Source of the DNA: Neopestalotiopsis rosae
Lineage: Eukaryota > Ascomycota > Sordariomycetes > Amphisphaeriales > Sporocadaceae
Direction of reading: 5' to 3'
DNA length: 64,000 nucleotides
Assembly: GCA_023078685.1 (NCBI GenBank)
Contig: JALGAS010000008.1
Coordinates: 1,488,001-1,552,000, forward strand
Part shown: piece by piece, positions 20,355 through 31,434 of the stretch
Numbering within the stretch: the stretch's first letter is position 1
Layout: every line of letters starts with the position of its first letter
Program-made: the position numbers and the translations under genes
Notes under the pieces: model-generated
Told to the model about the DNA's origin: nothing
Databases searched by the model: none
Seen by the model: only the letters and a program-made list of their open reading frames with translations

Positions 20355-21145
20355 ATTTACACAGCCCAGACGTTGCCAGCAGCGAGGCTGAGAACCCCGC
20401 AACCCAAGACGAAGATGATTTGACATCCGAGTACCTGTTCCCGACAAAATGGATGGTCTTTGACCTCCCCAAGGCCATGTATAGCTCGGCCATCCTTTGG
20501 AAGTGTCAGACATGTGACACTATCCGATGCAGTAACTGCATGGGAAATCCGAAGCACGACTATGAGAGCCTCGACCTGATTCCTGAGGCTTTCGGACAGG
20601 ATTCGGCAAAGCTTCTTCTAATGAAGCATTTGCCGGGACGGTCGACGACGAGCACGAAGTCAACCCTCGTGCCCGTTTCTACAACGAGGACTACTCCTCC
20701 TCCGATGAAGTTATGCCATTCTTCAAGGCAACTAGGACCACCTGCACTGGTTCTACCTTCAATATGTGTTTTGGTGCCATCTCTCAGCACCACCACATAT
20801 GTTCTCGAACTTTTCTTCGAAGATCTTCATTCAAGCCGGTCTCTGTTGCAGGCTCGAACGGAACAGACTCTCAGACCAAGTCTGAGATGCCGCAGGAGAT
20901 TTCAAACACTCTTCGTATCGTGCGTGGACCACTGGTGTTGCTGGCGCTGAAGCTGGCCACACTATCACTAATCTGCTGCAGAATGGAGTCGAAGAGTATC
21001 AACAGCAGAAGTCTCAACGCTTTCATCTCTGTTCGTGCTTTGACAGAACCCAACCAGACTTCTTCCACGAGGCCTATTGATCGTTTCCGGAGTGGCTCAG
21101 GGAGGTCGGCAACGAAGGACAATGTTAGCCGAAGCAGCAGCTGAG
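20355..21145 (+). pseudogene. Zinc-finger family relic, copy 6 / downstream exons with a CxxC-rich segment
   Basis: From the acceptor at about 20366 one frame runs PDVASSEAENPATQDEDDL, EYLFPTKWMVFDLPKAMYSS, then a CxxC...CxxC block (WKCQTCDTIRCSNCMGNPKH) and DYESLDLIPEAFGQDSAKLL. Another frame continues with GTVDDEHEVNPRARFYNED, SSSDEVMPFFKATRTTCTG. A third carries FKHSSYRAWTTGVAGAEAGH and ends near 21124 (SFPEWLREVGNEGQC). These may be joined by lost introns or broken by frameshifts. It is the right end of the family and probably the original C-terminus. No known domain is assigned. Confidence 0.5.
20635..20692 (+). repeat. Direct-orientation partner of the inverted copy at 19922-19979
   Basis: This is the in-context copy, lying inside an open frame (VDDEHEVNPRARFYNED). 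Its partner is inverted about 0.7 kb upstream. Confidence 0.85.
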
Positions 21146-21620
21146 AACTGACGTTTTCTCCCGTCCATAACCTCATTCGGACCTATTCTTAGAATAATTC
21201 TTAATAAATTCGACCCATCACTCAAACCGAAAGATTTGCGATGATAGAGTAACATGATGTCTAAGCTTGTCGTGAATGCTGACATTCTTTTTACATTACA
21301 TATGGCCAGTATTATGATCAATGGCGAAAACATCAGACGTCGCAATGATTGACAGTACAGGCCTAATTGGCCCAATTTGAGTCGCATTTTCACGTCTAGG
21401 AATAGAAACTAAGGTGGTCAGTCCATTGTGAGGCTCACTATCGTAATCTGTATTCTTTATATTGCTGTCTGAGTGTTCTCTTTGTGCTAAATATCTTTTG
21501 AGTGCGATCCCCTGGACTGCGCCTCAGATGCGCCGCTGTCCTTTCCGTGCTATCTATGCTGACAGACTGTGACGCGATGTACACTTGTGCTTGATATTCT
21601 CAAGTGAATCAGCACATCAT
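21146..21620. other. Intergenic, right edge of the gene-poor island
   Basis: AT-rich sequence between the last relic and the 3' end of the P450 gene. No gene, repeat or structure is recognised. Confidence 0.45.
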
Positions 21621-23452
21621 CTAATTGATAAGCACGCGTACGCCCTTGCTCTCTGCGACTGGCCGAGGAATGAACATGTCATGGTCGTAAGCCACATCAC
21701 GAAGCGACGTCTCATATAGTGCCATGCGAGGGATTACACGGAGAACAAGCGCGGTGAGACTCAGGTGAAGCTCACACAGAGCAAGGCTGATGAGTGAGTC
21801 AGTATAATTGTCCAGTCATAACTTTGCTGATTCTCATTGGGGTCAAGTAGGAAATCAAGACTTACTTCATTCCCAGACAAGCCCTGCTACCCTTGGAAAA
21901 GGCAAGCATGGCCCGCTCCAGCTCCTTTCTCCGCTTACCGTCCTCGTCGATCCAGCGCTCAGGCAGGAAAGCATGCGAGTCTGGAAAGTAGCTCTCGTCG
22001 TGGTGCGTAATGGCGGCAGACATGCCAATGGCGTATCCGCGCGGGAGCACAAGCTCAACGGGCTTCTTGTTGAATTCGCCACGGTATACGAGATCTTCTC
22101 CCGTCGGTACGCGCGCCGTTCGTCCAGAAACTCCGTACGAGAGTCGCAGACCCTCTTGAACTACACCGCCCAGGTAGGGAAGCTTCTCAAGCACTGTCCA
22201 AGCCGGCAGCTCGTTGGGATCCTTGACGACCTCGCTGAGCTCTGCGGTCAGCTTGGCCAGCTGCTCAGGCTTGTCGAGGAGGTGGTACGTAATCACGGTC
22301 AGAGCCCAGCTTGTCGTTTCGGTGCCGGCGCCTACCACTGCGGCCGCCTCTTCCGACATCCAGGTCATGGTCTTGGGCTGTAGGCTGCTGCCGTCGGACT
22401 CTAGAATGGTGTGAAAAATGGTAGGGCGCTCGGGTCGCACCCCAGACTCGAGGCCAGACTTGGCCTTGGTGACGAGACCTGGGATCATGATCTTGAGCGA
22501 GCGGATGAGCAGCGCCATGTCTGCGGGAAGAATGTCCACGATACTAGAAGTCAAAGAGTCAGTATATTTGCCTGCCACCGTTGCCACAGTTGTACTCACT
22601 ATACGGCCATATCCTGCGCAGCATTAAGAATCGGGAAGAACCTGAACCAAAAGACTGGTTTCAACACGGCCAAAAGAGCCATGCGATAGTTTGGGTACCA
22701 AGTCTCCTGATCGAGGAAGCCTTGAGACTCGCCAAAGCTATAGCCAAAGATGGTATCAGAAGTGAAGCAGCTGTAGGCCATGGCGATGTCAATGACCTCC
22801 TTGGTACCAGATCGAGCTAGCAGCTTGTCGCAAAGATGGTGGCACAATTTATGAATGTCGCCCTCCAGGCGGGCAATCATGTTGTGAGAGAAGAATTTGG
22901 CCACGGGACCGCGGCGAGCACGGTGCAGATCATGATCCACGGTACCGAATGCATTGTTAGTTGTTCTGCAAGAAGAGGAAAGAACGAAGCTTTGGTAAGT
23001 AATTGATTAAATACGCGTGGAAATTATGGAAGACTTACGCGCCACCATTGATCTGGTGAAGAGGCTTGTCCCTCTTCCTGCCGCCAACGGCGTATATCTC
23101 ATCGGAAAAGGCGACATCGTTACAGTGTGTCTCATTAGGGTTGATGCGCACAATGGGACCTGCTTCGGTATCAGCGCTGGTGAATCGGCATGACTGACGG
23201 GGCTTAGCAAGTACCATATTTCTCGTGCATGCGTTGAATTGCATGTGTGTATCTGCCACTCAGGACAACATCGTGGTAGAATTCTGGCAGGTAGCTAGCG
23301 GCGGCAAGCTTGGGACCGGGGATCTTGTGGAGGGGATGGAGCGGAGAGATGTTGTACAGCATCTGAAGAATGTTGTAGAATAGCCACACGCCGCCAAAGC
23401 CCATCAAGACCTGAGCGGCCGTGATGTCGCCTAGTCTCAAGTCCATTGCCAT
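21621..23452 (-). CDS. Cytochrome P450 monooxygenase (microsomal type, Tri4/CYP58-like)
   Basis: Predicted complement(join(21621..21786,21866..22543,22600..22965,23039..23159,23215..23452)), five exons, 522 residues; all four introns are canonical and keep frame. An N-terminal membrane anchor (VLMGFGGVWLFYNILQMLY) is followed by the proline-rich hinge IPGPKLAAASYLPEFY. FGTVDHDLHRARRGPVAKFFS is the helix C region with the heme-propionate Arg motif, GAGTETTSWAL the oxygen-binding I helix, and EGLR the ExxR. The heme loop FSKGSRACLGM has its thiolate at about Cys464. The sequence style resembles trichodiene-oxygenase/CYP58-type fungal P450s. The substrate is unknown. It stands alone, next to the decayed island, with no partner biosynthetic enzyme. 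The first ATG of the frame is at 23452. Confidence 0.92.
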
Positions 23453-26400
23453 GATCACTTGCAACTTCCAAGTAAGTGAAACCTGAGTTCATGGGAAGGT
23501 GCAAAAGAGAGAGAAGAGAGCTTGTTAACTATAAAATCATATGATGCGAACTCTAAAACTCCACCGTCTTCGGCAAGACCCGTTACAGAACACCGCTTTC
23601 TTCAGAGGGTCTTGCTGTCATGGAAGGGACGATAAGCAGGGTATAGTCATGGCTGTCCCAGGAAATGCGCCATTCCGGAGAGAGACCCTGACTTTGCATA
23701 TTTCTTCTCGACCAATTGATCAATCACAGAGCCCGTATTCCATGCCATTCAGTATCTGCCCCTCCCCAGAGATCCTTCAGCATATTTTCCGCTCTATCAT
23801 TGTCAAGATGCCTCGGCAATTGCAGTTCAGTCAATGGGAAAGACGGCAAATCACGCTGGAGATGATTTCGGTGATAGTTTTCGAAAAGGTATAGCTGTGC
23901 GTGCTGTGCCGCAGAATGCTGCAGATTCTATAGGTGGTCTCACAAAACAGGCTCCCCTAGCGGCTCCAGAACACTTGGTGGATCAGTGGATTATACAACG
24001 GTCTTTTCGCAATCTAAATGGCCCAGTATCCATGCCGACGCTAGGCCCACGCCCAATCAATCATTTCTTCATTCCAATTTCGTTGTCACCTTGTATGTGG
24101 GCTCACTCATGCTGTTATTAGTCATTTGTGGAATCTTATTGAATGCTTGGGGACAAATGTCGTATCGCCATGTGCGGTAAATGTCGTGGTTTGCAAGGGG
24201 AGTTCTGTCATACAGGGTCTTACACGTGGGATACCCATGGGCCATAGTCGATGCTTGCTGTGCGTTGGTTACACAACATTGAGGGGCAAAAACTCCGATT
24301 GGGCGACTGTTCCAAATATGGCCGCGGCCCACGGGCATTTTCCGATTAAGTTGTGATCTTATTTTTCCCCTTCGATATTTGCAGGTGCTCGAGGAGCGCG
24401 GAATGAAAGAGCAAAGAGAATATCCTTAGGATCATGATATGCCACTGATGATACGTTAACATGATGGAAGCAACATAGAGTGAGATGTGTAGACGATGGC
24501 TTGGGATTGTATTTATAAAGCAGAGAGCTGCGCCTGAAGGATTGCTTGAGCCGCACGTCTGCAATAGCTTCGACCTGTCATTCGGAATCCGCATCTTGCC
24601 AGGATTGGCACCCCGCCGGGTCATCAAGTCCCTGCGTAAGCATCTATGTTTATCGGCATGGTGGTGCAATGTGTTTTCAGGCAGCCTCTTTTGAATTGTT
24701 CTAGCCAGATAGATTGGAAGCCCCGAATCAGTGCTGGGATCTTTTGTTGGTGCAATTCTAATAGTCGTTACAGAGTTTCCAACACCCGAGGAAGTCATTG
24801 CCCTTCTGGTTATATTGTACAATTTTTGAAGAAAGTAATCATAGTCCGAGAAAATATACGCCGGTTCATTATGCAAACAGAAGAAGTTCAGGCAATTCAT
24901 GCTCACGATGTTTTGATTTTCAACACCGCTCTTTCGGCGGCCGTCCCCGCCATCTATCGCAGAATAGCACAGCCATACAGAACGAAAATAAATTGTTAGC
25001 TCAAGTACAGTAATGCCTCATATGGAGTCACCTGACGCCCGATCTAGTTTGTTTCATTCATATGTCAGCAGGCGCGGATGCCCTTGGACCTTGGAGTAGG
25101 CAGGCAATAGTTTTGCGGAGACTGCATTGACATACCAGATCAGTTGCTGGGTCTGGGTCAAAAACCCATGTCAGCCTTTTGGATTCCAGTTGCGGTCGGA
25201 CTGTTTGCAAATTCCCATGCGAAAGATCTGCACAGATATTTTGATACAGATCTGTGATCTCAAAAGAAGACGTTCACCATAAGAGACTTGACAGGTGTTT
25301 ATTACAGAGTCGTAAACATGGAGATGATTCTAGATCTAAGTTTAATTAGCTGCGACTCCAGAGCTTTGCAGATCTGTATTAGGGGTATACGCTACGGCCC
25401 AAAGCCTACAATCTCTATGTGCAATTGTCTCAGTACTCTCATGACTTGATGACGAGAACTATCTGAATCTAGTCATAAACATGAACAAGAGGGAAGAAAA
25501 AGAGGGAGGCTAGGTCGCGCGTTAAGAGCCTCATGGCCAGCTCCTTTGGCTAGGTCAGACAAGCCAAAAATAGAAAAAAGAAGGGCATCATGGTGGTCCG
25601 CTAGCCTCCGTTAGTGTCTTACACGCAATTATTAGCAGGTGTCCAAAATGCTGCAATCATCGTAAGAAGACTTTTTGCAAGCAACATCTTTCGCCTAGAA
25701 CGATCAAAGCTCCAGTTCGGACACGTGTTTTGGGCCCTCTCGCCTATCCACGTTCGTGTAACTGCACTGCCTTTCAGCTTTGTTTTCTTCCCCTCGCCTT
25801 GCACGCCGGAACAGACGAGCGGCCGGGTGCTTTGGGTGCTCTGGGTGGGATAAACCAACCACTTGAGCCATTCCTCCAGGCTAGACGCCCGGGACAGAGC
25901 TACACCCGCTACAGTGGGCTGCTAAACATGCTGGAACATGGCAATTTAGTTGCCCCCAGCATGCCCAGACCGTGTTAGATCGTCGACTCCGTTGCACCAA
26001 AAGCAGGTACCATGATCTCGACTAACATACGGCACCGCGAATCATTGGCCGCCATCTGCTGTCCTTCTCGTGCTGACCATGAATCAGACCGGGGCCTCTC
26101 CCCCCCTTTTGAGCGAACCCAGGCAGGGCCAAGCACGGCCAAGCTGGCCAAGCCTCTCCACTCCTTCGTCATGGAAACGGCACGATGGGATTCCCGATTC
26201 GCACTTGGGTCGATTTTAGCTGGACAAAGCTGGGCAACCTAGACTAAAGGTGTGCGCTTTCTGCCAGGTTCAATTCTTTCCAGCTCCCTCCAAGTGTAAA
26301 TTTCAACCTTAAACCTTGTGGCACGCCCGTTCTCCTAGACCTTTAGGGGAGCAAGAAAATCAAAACAACTTTCCTAGACACATTCGTTTTCTCTCTATTT

Positions 26401-26703
26401 TTCCTTGGCAGTATATTCGCAGCTTAATTCCAGCCATTGGCTTTTTCAGAGGTCGCATTACTATATACCCCACTGTCTTATATACCCCAACCAGAAACCC
26501 CATCTATACTCTTGTGTAATGGTATTATTGAACATCACATTATAGACGGATTTTTCACCCACGAAACGAAACGACACATTATCATTGCCTGGAAAGGGTA
26601 CACAAATATCCACGATCGATCTATTACTCTCTGGACATACAGAAATACCTACTACGATACAAAAGGAGGCGGAAATCACTACCGCTCTAGGTAGGCAGTA
26701 ACG
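23453..26703. other. Long intergenic stretch without a supported gene
   Basis: 3.25 kb between the start of the P450 (minus) and the start of the WSC-like gene (plus), so it serves as a divergent promoter region. The longest ORF (24346-24906, minus, 186 codons) has no domain or helix/TM pattern and is doubtful. An AGATCTGTA-type motif recurs near 25227, 25245 and 25367, including the palindrome ACAGATCTGT. A TATATACCCCA motif is doubled at 26461 and 26478, about 230 bp before the WSC-like start. No intact or degenerate transposon is identifiable by eye. Confidence 0.45.
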
Positions 26704-27780
26704 ATGAGGTCACTGCCGCGGTCAATCCAGGCTCTAGTCCTGCTCCTCCTCACCACATCCGTAACCGCCCTCGAAAACGACTTTAGCTCCTACCCGTCGG
26801 GCTCGCAGGCCTGCCTGACCAAGGAGGCCGACGCCAGCGGCTGCACGGGCGACACGGGCACCGAGATCAACGAGTGCCTGTGCAAGAACGGCGGCAACTT
26901 CATCTACAACACGGCGTCGTGCGTCGCCGAGGAGAGCCCCTCGGACCTCAGCACCGTCTACGCCACCCTCGAGGCCAACTGTGCCGGCACGGGCGTCACC
27001 ATCAGCGTCAGCGAGGCCGCCTTCCTCGCCCAGGCCTCGGCGGCCACGAGCAGCACAACCGCGAGCGCGACGGCTAGCCAGACGAGTAGCAGCAGCACCA
27101 GCAGCAGCACGACGTCCTCGGCGGCCAGCAGCACATCTACGGCCGATGCAGGATTATCAACGGGCGCAAAGGCGGGCATAGGCGCGGGCATCGGCATAGC
27201 TGCCGTGGGACTGGGACTCATTGGCGTCTTCATCTGGTGGTACCGCCGCCGCAACAACCGCAAGGACTCCAAGGCCGCCGGGGACAACAGCGGCACCTAC
27301 GCCGCCGCCAGCACCGCGGCGCCGAGCGAGTACACGAGCGCCTACGGAGGACAGTACCCGCACTCGCAATACACGCACCCGAGCCCGCACCCAGAGAGCG
27401 CGATCCCGCTCTCGGCCACCTCGGGCTGGAACTCGCCCCCGCCGTCGGCCACGTCGGGCATGTACTACAAGCCCCAGGACGCGCAAATACCGGGGACGGC
27501 GGCGTCGGGACAGCAGCCCTTGCTGTTGGCGGAGCTGCACAGCGAAGGCATTACGCAGCAGACGGCGCCGGTGGAAATGTACGCGCCGCACGAGGGGACC
27601 ATGAGCAGTACGCTCTCGCCCAACACGGCGGCAAACGCCTACGGGCGGAGCACCAGCCCTCTGTCATATTCTGCAGAGTTGCCGGGGACGAGCTCTACCA
27701 CGCCGGAGCCCGAGAGGTACCAGAGTCCGCCGGGCACGCATTCACCGTACTCGCCGCCATACGAAAGGAGTCATTTTTGA
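26704..27780 (+). CDS. WSC/Mid2-like single-pass cell-surface sensor protein
   Basis: A single exon of 358 residues. Signal peptide (MRSLPRSIQALVLLLLTTSVTA), then a compact ectodomain with six cysteines over about residues 38-95 (ACLTK, GCTG, ECLCK, SCVAE, NCAG), similar in size to CFEM/WSC-type Cys domains but not a clear match to either. A Ser/Thr stalk with poly-Ser follows, probably O-mannosylated. There is one transmembrane helix (AGIGAGIGIAAVGLGLIGVFIWWY) with a basic stop-transfer RRRNNRK, and a long Pro/Ser/Tyr-rich cytosolic tail. The layout matches fungal wall-stress sensors that signal through Rho1; the role is inference. The coding sequence is notably GC-rich compared with its flanks, giving antisense shadow ORFs. 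Confidence 0.8.
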   Translation: MRSLPRSIQALVLLLLTTSVTALENDFSSYPSGSQACLTKEADASGCTGDTGTEINECLCKNGGNFIYNTASCVAEESPSDLSTVYATLEANCAGTGVTISVSEAAFLAQASAATSSTTASATASQTSSSSTSSSTTSSAASSTSTADAGLSTGAKAGIGAGIGIAAVGLGLIGVFIWWYRRRNNRKDSKAAGDNSGTYAAASTAAPSEYTSAYGGQYPHSQYTHPSPHPESAIPLSATSGWNSPPPSATSGMYYKPQDAQIPGTAASGQQPLLLAELHSEGITQQTAPVEMYAPHEGTMSSTLSPNTAANAYGRSTSPLSYSAELPGTSSTTPEPERYQSPPGTHSPYSPPYERSHF

Positions 27781-28536
27781 GAGCAATAATAGTCGTAGCG
27801 TTAATTTTGAAGTTTTTTAATGATAAAGTTATATTAAAAAGGGACAGTCCCCGGGTTGTGTGCATGGGATGGATACCAATGAAGTACCATTGCGGTAGGG
27901 TATCGAGCCGAGATCCGAGACATTCATTGGAATTTCTTGTATTGTTCAACGGCCAGAGAGAAACCTGCAGAGTCGGGTTTGATTGGACCGGAGTACATCC
28001 AAAACATGGAATTTCCTCTGTCGTCGCATGCGATTATTGATAACCCATGCTCGTGCAGTCATTGGACGAATAAGTATAGCACAGCATATAACGCAGCCGT
28101 CGTTGTCCAGCACGACACGGCGGCGGATTGGGCATTATGTTAAAGCTTATACGACGACAAGGAAATTCGCCAACGAATTTGATCGACATTCAGTAGTACC
28201 ATAGAGCAGATGAGACGATTTGTTTTATATATTCATTGCAGTCATGATTGATTTTGGCTCATATTATATATAATATTGTACACCAATACAAACCAGCCCA
28301 CAAACCATTTGGCCTGGTCATGCTTTTCCGTTCCCCCCGTATCGTTATTGTATAGAATAGTACAACCCGGTTTCCCGAAAGCCCTTTTCGTTTGTAAGAG
28401 CTCAAATGCTGCTCCCCATCCTCTTTGCGCGCCTCCTGTTCCGCACTATGCCAGATGCCGCCTCTGGAGTCGGGACTGGCGTGGGAGGAACGGTGCCCTG
28501 CTCTTCTTCAAGAAGCATCGAAGACTGATGCGGGCT
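27781..28536. other. Convergent intergenic
   Basis: 3' regions of the WSC-like gene and IRC22, AT-rich with TATATA runs near 28260-28280. No gene or repeat is seen. Confidence 0.5.
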
Positions 28537-29501
28537 CTACTCGACAGTCTTCTTCTTCTGGCTGGCACCGCTCTTGACGCGCTTGGCGACGGGGCGGTTG
28601 ATGTGGTCCTGGGGGATCCAGCTCGAGTCAAAGGACTCGGCGCCGGTGGCCGAGACGCCCTCGCCGCCGGACAGGGGCTCCGAGGTCTCGACGACCTTGG
28701 CCTTCTTGGGGGCTCTCTGCTTCTTGGCCTGGGGGAAGAAGGCCTCAATGTAGGTCTTGTAGACAAAGTAGGAGATTCCGGAGAAGGCAGCGCCGAGGAC
28801 AAGGTACAAGAAGATGCTGGGGTTCACCATTAGTCGGCGCTCAACTTGGATAGTCTACTGATTTCAGAACTTACATCTGGGGGTCAAAGATGCTGGTGGG
28901 GGCCTCAACAATGCTGACGGTCTGCTCGGTAACGCCGATCTGGAAGATGTTGCCGCTCTGAGTAGAAACGACAGCGCCCAGAGACAGACGAAGGTCCTGG
29001 GGGTTCATGTCCAGGACGAACGAGTAAGGCAGCGACTGAGTCTCGCCGGCGGGGATGATGGCATCATAGCGGACAGTGCTCAGGTTGCGGACAATGCCGA
29101 CCGAGGGGTGGGCATTCTCGGGCAGGGGCTGCAGAGTGTGAAGCGAGCCACCGACAAAGGCGAACTGGATGGGCTCATCCTCGTGGTTGGCAATCTCGAT
29201 CACGGCCTTGGTGGGACGTCCGTTGACCAGCTTGACGCCAAAGATGTCGGCCTCGGGGAAGGTGGCAGAGATGTCGGCCTTGAGCTCGGGGGTGTTCTCA
29301 GGGTTACCGGCGTCCTCATCGACAGGCTATGGTGGAAGTCATAAATGTTAGCTTCTCTGGTCTAAATGCATTGATCCGACGAGCTATATAATGGCTATAG
29401 CTTCAACATGACAAGAGGCAACGTACAGAGTGCTCCTGGGCAAAGACGGAGGCAACACGAAGCGCCAGAGCGGCAAGAGCCGAGTACTTGAGGGCGACCA
29501 T
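28537..29501 (-). CDS. IRC22: Irc22 / translocon-associated protein alpha (TRAP-alpha) family ER membrane protein
   Basis: Predicted complement(join(28537..28816,28875..29326,29427..29501)), 268 residues. A signal peptide (MVALKYSALAALALRVASVFA) is followed by a lumenal beta domain typical of TRAP-alpha: IFGVKLVNGRPTKAVIEIAN, FVGGSLHT, IVRNLSTVRYDAIIPAGE, LPYSFVLDMNPQDLRL. The membrane helix lies just after the conserved FDPQ (IIFLYLVLGAAFSGISYFVY). A Lys-rich cytosolic tail ends the protein. The family sits in the ER membrane by the Sec61 channel in animals; yeast Irc22 is its relative. Both introns are canonical, the second phase 2 and regenerating FDPQII. Confidence 0.92.
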
Positions 29502-30120
29502 GTTTGGGATGAAGATTGGACCGGTTGGATGAGGACGGAGCAGTCAGGGAAGAAGAAGAAGACGGAAGAAGAAAGGAAAGGAGTCAATGAGATAAGTCAA
29601 TTGACCCGTAGACGAAAGTGCGGAGAGAGTACAAGTATGTAGTAGCAGGTCAGTAGTAGCAAACTGACGCCTTATTACATATGGGAGCTCTCCCTCATCA
29701 AAAAGTTATTGTGTGAACGTGGCCATTGACCCCCTGGAGGCCGACAAGGTCTGGCCAATAGGCGGCGATAATCTGGACACTGCGAGTGGATCCCGCCCAG
29801 CTTTTGGCCGACATGGCACTGCTGGCCGCTTAGGGGCCTCGACATTAAGCTAAGCTCCAATATTACCAGAGCTGAGAGCGGCTCCCCCAACTGCGGGAGC
29901 TTCTAGAATTATCATCAGGGTCCCAATATCCGCCGCATCGGAGGTATCAGCGATAGAAGAGTCCGGCTTGACAGTAGACAATCACCATTTCTTTGAGTCT
30001 TGATTCGGCAATCTTCATGGCAGCGCCAATCTGCACAAAGCTCCTTTGATTTAAATGTCCTTCAATAATGGGTAGTATTCTATAAATGCTCACTGAACGC
30101 TCACTAGAATGGCAATGCTA
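29502..30120. other. Intergenic: IRC22 promoter and 3' side of the fumarylacetoacetase-family gene
   Basis: The region just upstream of IRC22 is purine-rich on the + strand, that is, pyrimidine-rich in the gene's sense, as in fungal leaders. Nothing else is recognised. Confidence 0.45.
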
Positions 30121-31434
30121 CTATATCGGCTTGGCTGGCGTGATGAAGCCGGTACATTCGCCAAAGCCAACACCATCACCACAGAAAGCCGTCATCCGCA
30201 CACCATCTCCGTCCTGTAGATAAGTCCTCTTTGCTCCGTCCGTCAGCGCAAACTCGACCTTGCCTCCCTTGGTCATTTCCAAAAGACAGCCGTGCTCGTC
30301 GTCGCCGACGCCGGATACGGTGCCGGTGGCGAGGATATCACCCGTGTTGAGGTTGCAGCCATTGATCGTCTTTTGCACCACCAAGTCGCGAAACGTCCAG
30401 TACATCCAGGAAACATTGGCCGTACACAACTTGGTTGACTGACCGTCTCTGAGGAGCTCCGCCTCCAGCTTGATGTTGTAGCTGGGCTTTGCCTTCTTTT
30501 CGTGGAGGAACACTGGCGCGGGAATCTCCTTGGCCGGCGCCTCTGTCGCAAATGGCTCCAAGGCTTCCAGCGGAATCACCCATGGAGATATCGAGGTGGA
30601 GAAGCTCTTTCCGTTCATCGGTCCGAGTGGAACCATTTCGAGACCTTGGATATCGCGGGCTACCGATTCAATGTTAATCACCATGTCCGATATAAAAGCG
30701 TGGGCTTCCAACTCAAGGCGACTTACCACTCCAGTCATTCAGCAAGACCAGGCCAAAGATATGATCATCCGCATCCTCGAGCTTCACGCTGTCGCCCATC
30801 TGAGTAGGCTTGCCCACAATGGCAGCAAACTCGAGTTCGTAGTCCATGGCCCTGCTGGCGCCAAACTCGACCGTCTCGCCAGCTCGGTACATGCCATTGG
30901 GCCTCTGTACTGGTGTCCCGGATACGACGATCGTCGAAGAGGTTCCTCCGTAGCCGACAGGATAATGAAGGAACGCTGGTGGCATTGAACGTTTACCAAA
31001 CACGGCCTCTCCAGCGTTCAAGACATGTTCTTTTGAGCATGAAAAGTCTGTAAATCCAGCGACTTTGATGGGTAAATGAAGCTCTACATCCTCCAATTTG
31101 AAGCCATATTTTTCCAGAACCGCATTGTCAGCGAGAATTGATCCTAATTGTTTTCTCAATTGCTGCAATTCCTCCTTGCTCGAACTAGCCAGGTCATTGA
31201 GTGTAGTCTGCGAAAAGAGTCAGCAATGTTTTGAAAACCTTTGGTATATTTCAGGGAACAAACTTGTTTGAGGGCTGCTTTGACTCCATCGGTAACATCC
31301 AGAGCCAGATCAGACAGAAAAACAACCTTGTCTGCTATCCGGGTGACTACTGCTCTATCCCGGTGGGCTTCGCCGACGGTACTGGCGATACCGTACGGGA
31401 TATTGGCAAGCGAGAAGTGGTCCGAGTAAGCCAT
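30121..31434 (-). CDS. Fumarylacetoacetase-family C-C bond hydrolase
   Basis: Predicted complement(join(30121..30659,30727..31207,31264..31434)), 396 residues; all junctions keep frame. FAH cleaves fumarylacetoacetate in the last step of tyrosine catabolism. Visible landmarks: the N-terminal SH3-like domain (FSLANIPYGIAS), the active-site His in SCSKEH, the metal ligands in YELEF, LLNDWSARDIQ with the metal Asp, the catalytic-region LHYPVGY, and the C-terminal NTGDILATGTVSG and GDGVRMTAF. Where FAH normally has YHGR (substrate Arg, from memory) this protein has YGGT, and it is shorter than typical fungal FAH. It may therefore be a paralogue with another acylpyruvate-like substrate. The first intron uses a weaker GTTTGT donor. 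Confidence 0.88.

Noticed and set aside
13812..21145. The zinc-finger region as a transposon with its own transposase or reverse transcriptase
   Set aside because: No DDE, RNase H, RT or tyrosine-recombinase motif was found in any frame, and no terminal repeats bracket the region.
24346..24906. 186-codon minus-strand ORF as a gene
   Set aside because: No domain, signal peptide, clear helix pattern, or intron-supported extension; composition is like random intergenic sequence.
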